Shown piece by piece: positions 60,420 through 64,000 of a stretch of 64,000 nt of DNA. The first letter of the stretch is position 1. Each line of letters starts with the position of its first letter. The stretch covers positions 8,246,001 through 8,310,000 of the forward strand of contig NC_044029.1 in assembly GCF_900496995.4 (NCBI RefSeq). The letters are read 5' to 3'. The translations under genes and the position numbers were made by a program. The stretch is from Aquila chrysaetos chrysaetos. Taxonomy: Eukaryota; Chordata; Aves; Accipitriformes; Accipitridae. The notes beneath the pieces were generated by a model that was not told the origin of the DNA, did no database searches, and saw only the letters and a list, made by a program, of their open reading frames with translations.

Positions 60420-61290
60420 CTTACAGAAGCCTTTCTTGTCACCATTCACATCCCGTGATAGTTTCAACTCCAGCTGAGCACTGGCTTTCCTGCATCCATC
60501 CCTGCATGCTTGGGCAGTGTCTCTCTTTTCCTCCTGGGTAGCCCATTGCCATTTCCACCTTCTGCATACTTCCTTTTTGTGTTTGAGACCAGTACCCAGT
60601 TATCCCAATTTTGTGTTTGAAACCAGTTGACCGTTATCCATACTAGCCTTCTGCTATGCTTGCTCAATTTCCTGCACATCAGCATGGATAGTTCTTGCAC
60701 TCTGAGGAGGTCATCCTAGCAAATCAGCCAGCTCCTTGGGGTCTCTTTGCTCTTCATGGTAGTCTCACTTATGATCCTTCCAAGCAGATACCTGAGCAAT
60801 CACTTGCTCACTTATTTTGGGATTTTAAAGTCCACAGTCTCATGGTCCTTGCAGATGAGATCCTTGATCTTTGCATTTCTAACCAGTTCTTCCTTGTTTG
60901 TTAGTAACAGAACCAACAGATCATCTTCTCTAGCTGGACTGTGGATCACCAGCATCAACCCAGTATTGTCAACACACTCCAGAAATCTCCTGGGTTGCTT
61001 GCCCCAACCCATATTGCCCTTCTAGCAGATGTCAGGTGGTTCCCCTGAGTGCAGGGGCCAGGAATCACAAGGCTTCCTCCTCCAGTTGCCTAAAGAAGAT
61101 TTCGTGGACTTCACCTTCTTGATCAGGCAGTGCCTGGTAGGTACCTGCTATGCCATCACCTGCATTAGCTTGTCCTCTGAGCCTTGCCCATAAACTCTCA
61201 GCTGGCTCGTCAGCCCTTTGAAGGCAAAGCTCTGTGCATTGCTCCTGGGATATCAAGTCAAGTTGGCAGGGAGTGCCGCCTTCCCTCAAG
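60420..61290 (-). mobile_element. Degraded CR1 LINE ORF2 fragment (endonuclease and linker region), antisense
   Basis: Minus-strand translation gives CR1 endonuclease-domain text in broken frames. In element order these are ADEPAESLWARLRGQ with FFRQLEEEAL (61.3-61.07 kb), KQPRRFLECVDNTG...LLLTNKEELVRNAKIKDL (61.01-60.81 kb), then the linker RRWKWQWATQEEKRDTAQA and LELKLSRDVNGDKKGF (60.6-60.42 kb). Frame changes show it is inactive. It lies about 1.2 kb beyond the end of TSPAN19. Confidence 0.85.
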
Positions 61291-62900
61291 AGCTATGTTT
61301 TCAGAAATGCAGAATACTTCAATCAGTGTGAAGTAGCTTCTGCAGATATACAAATACTTCTATTCAATCCACGTGAGATGGTTCTTCACTAGTCTAGCAC
61401 AGTAAATTGCATCCAAATCTAATAAACACCTATTCATGTTTCACTGGTTTGTTACATTTAAAATAATTACTTATGCACTACCCCTGTTTTAAAAGGTTAT
61501 TAGGGATGGGATTATCTGGGTAAAGGCAGCCATGTAAAAGCTGGACAAGTATCCTAGCGCACGTGGAGAGAAAGGTACTCCTGTAGAGTAATTCATCCAA
61601 CTTTTCCTAGGTAGGTATTATAGAATGACATCCTCTAGAAATACCTTTACTTTTCTGGTTTGAGTGGGAGCCTAGCTGCGCTAGCTTATAGTTTCTACAA
61701 CTTGAAATCGTTAACAATATATTAATTGGATCCCACTTTAATATTATATAGTCAAGAATTCAGAAGGCCCCAAATAAAGTCACATGGGGAATCTGAATTT
61801 GTTCCTAATGTATCTGTATTATAATATGGTTGTCAATTATGTGCTCACATACTGGCTTTCCACAGTAGGCTAAAATCCAAATTCTGTAAAAATGTACTGT
61901 GGTCTGTACCCAAATATTATTTTAAGATGAATAGAAGCAGCTCCTATTGTCCTCAGTGACAATTTGGCAAGCCCAAGTGAGAGGAGAATGTGTTGCAGTA
62001 CGTAAGAAAATACTACACAAGGCCTACCAAGACCTGTCATCAACATTCACAATAAAATATACATGCTGGCTGCTAAAATCTCCAGCAAGCACACAGATAA
62101 TTAGACAATAGACATATGTTTGTGTGCAAGAAGATTATAAATAAAATTGGCAATACTGCCACACATGCCGCTGGTGCTTAACAAGAATAAATATAAAAAG
62201 ATCACTATTAATATAATATTTAGTAAAAAATGAGTAAGAAAGAATAGAGGAGAAAATTTGTAGGGTGGAAAGTTTTTTGGGTTTTTTTTAACGTTTTGAG
62301 ATAAGAAAATGGAAACAAGTGTTTGCCAATTTGTGCAATTCTCTTAGGTAGACACTAGAGGACACAGGGGGCTTAAGAATAATGCAGGACATAGAAAAAT
62401 AAACATAAGTTTTACCGAATGCCATAACATACACACCTTATACGTAGTTGACACTTTAAAACATACTAAATAAGTCTGAAGGTGATAGCCATGTGGCACT
62501 GCACTGTCGGAGAAGATGATGTTCAGAGACAGTGTGCTTCAAAGGAATGGCATGGGAAACAACTCATAGTAGCTGTGTTAAAGCTCAATAAGGTAATGAG
62601 TGGATCCAGTTCAGCTAATTTAGAAGTTGTAGCACCAAAATTAGGAGATGTCCCTGAAAGGTTTATTGGTGTGAGAGTGCAGGGGGAAATCATAACAGCA
62701 TAAATTCCCTATACAACGGAGACTGGGGTTATACAGTTGCTTTCGTGTGGCCTAAAAGCACTCTGCTGCTAAAGAGGTGGTCCCACTGTCTTCTTGTCCT
62801 TAGCCTTGCTCCCATCTCTGGCTGGGCACTGGCACTGGTACCTATGCAGCTTTGTGGGAAACTGGTCCAAGGCCTTGTCTGCTCTAAAAAATAATCCTAC

Positions 62901-63010
62901 CAAAAAAAAAAAAAAGTGATGTATTTAGGGGTTTGGTTGGTTGGTTGGTTTTTGTTTGTTTGTTTTGGTTTGGTATTTGGGTTTTTTGTTTGTTTGTTGG
63001 GTTTTTTGGC
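62901..63010 (+). repeat. A-run followed by GGTT/GTTT-rich low-complexity tract
   Basis: A run of A's at about 62901-62914 is followed, after a short gap, by GGTT and GTTT units from about 62930 to 63010. It lies in intergenic DNA to the right of TSPAN19. Confidence 0.85.
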
Positions 63011-64000
63011 CAATACTTGTCCAGTGTAAAATATATATACATTTCAGGGGTTGGAATTTTCATTCTGCCTCTCTGTACCTAGACTGTCCTAACCCCTATG
63101 ATAAAATAAGGCTCCCTCTTGCTTTCTTAGTATCTGCCCCACCATGTTATGAGCCTGGGTGCACGATGGTTAAGCTTCAGTAAAAGGACACTGAGTGCTC
63201 TCACTCACAATGTCTCATGACTTGAAATTTCAAGGTGGGTTCAACGCTTTGAGGAGAATGAGACTGAAAACTCATGTTTCCTACCTCTGTAATCGGTTCT
63301 CCAGTTATTATAACACTAGGTAATATAAGGGGATGGGATCACTGTCAGTATTACATCAAACAACTAGTCATGGTGTTCTCTGTGACTAATGTTTGGGGAA
63401 TTCTCCAGGGGCTTAAGGAGAGTTCAGGTGGCTCTGAATAAATCCTACACTGCTCAGTTTAGACTTGCATTTTTATAGAGCTACAGGTACAAGCTAGATG
63501 CCACATAGCAATGAAGCAGGCACTTTGAAATTGCATAGTGACTGAAGCTCCCAGGAAATTTTTGGACAAGGTAGGGAGGCACAAATGAGCTACATGCCTG
63601 CCTACAAGGCTAGGCAGTCCAGAAAAACAGTGGTGTGAATGCCAGCTGGTTATTTTGTTTTCATATTCTGAAAGAAATAAAAATTACAGTTATTTGGTTT
63701 GCACTTATATCACCGTACTGCTCAGCTCCTGAGGGAACAGAATCTGCAGTTCCCACAGGACATTTGTGATTTGTGTTTGGTACTTATCCAAAGCTAATTT
63801 AATCAATGTCAGTTCTGTGAATGTCATGTGTATGTTCTGAATGGGAAGCTCCCATGACACTATAGATAAAGCTACTCCAGTACAAAAATCGTGGGGAACA
63901 GGTTCAGATATTTTTAATATTAGTATGGGCTAGAACAGATGGGATAATTTCAGGTATGACCTCCAAGAATTTGAGGATCCAAACTCAAAAGAACAGGACA

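Larger units (their letters stand above)
59246..64000. other. Intergenic DNA to the right of TSPAN19
   Basis: It contains the antisense CR1 coding fragment at 60.42-61.29 kb and a GT-rich tract near 62.95 kb. No exon-like frame with splice sites was recognised in the rest. Confidence 0.6.

Noticed and set aside
62482..62703. 73-codon plus-strand frame to the right of TSPAN19
   Set aside because: No recognisable family, no flanking splice sites or promoter; not enough to call a gene.

Overview
The window is nuclear DNA from a vertebrate, most likely a bird. It holds multi-exon genes with GT-AG introns, antisense CR1 LINE copies, a solo LTR of the kind common in bird genomes, compact introns and a GC-rich CpG-island promoter in AT-rich surroundings. 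Two protein-coding genes can be reconstructed exon by exon. They lie head to head around a shared CpG island at about 45.3-46.35 kb.

Left of the island, on the minus strand, is LRRIQ1 (leucine-rich repeats and IQ motif containing 1). Seventeen coding exons run from 44838 down to 2570 and encode about 1,225 residues in the family frame: an acidic N-terminus, a long Lys/Glu-rich helical region with one IQ motif, a leucine-rich repeat block, a spacer, and two more IQ motifs. The C-terminal end, probably a few hundred residues, lies beyond position 1. Every exon is open in the expected frame except coding exon 2, which carries one extra base and, as written, stops the protein after 66 residues.

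Right of the island, on the plus strand, is TSPAN19 (tetraspanin 19). Eight coding exons run from 49059 to 58991 and encode an intact four-pass tetraspanin of 249 residues (246 with an alternative splice donor). Its CCG motif and six extracellular-loop cysteines are all present, and a poly(A) signal lies at 59220. Its 5' non-coding exon or exons could not be placed.

The shared promoter contains a full RFX X-box and two oppositely oriented ZNF143/STAF-type motifs. This fits what I recall of both genes as ciliated-cell or testis genes. In mammals the order is TSPAN19-LRRIQ1-ALX1, so ALX1, known for avian beak shape, would be expected beyond the left edge.

The rest is intron or intergenic DNA: an antisense CR1 split by a solo LTR (12.8-14.35 kb), a degraded antisense CR1 coding fragment (60.42-61.29 kb), a short CR1 tail (58.57 kb), simple repeats and a few hairpins. 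I found no RNA genes, no CRISPR array and no convincing new multi-gene system. The points most worth checking are the exon 2 frameshift, the promoter motif set and the tandem donor in TSPAN19.
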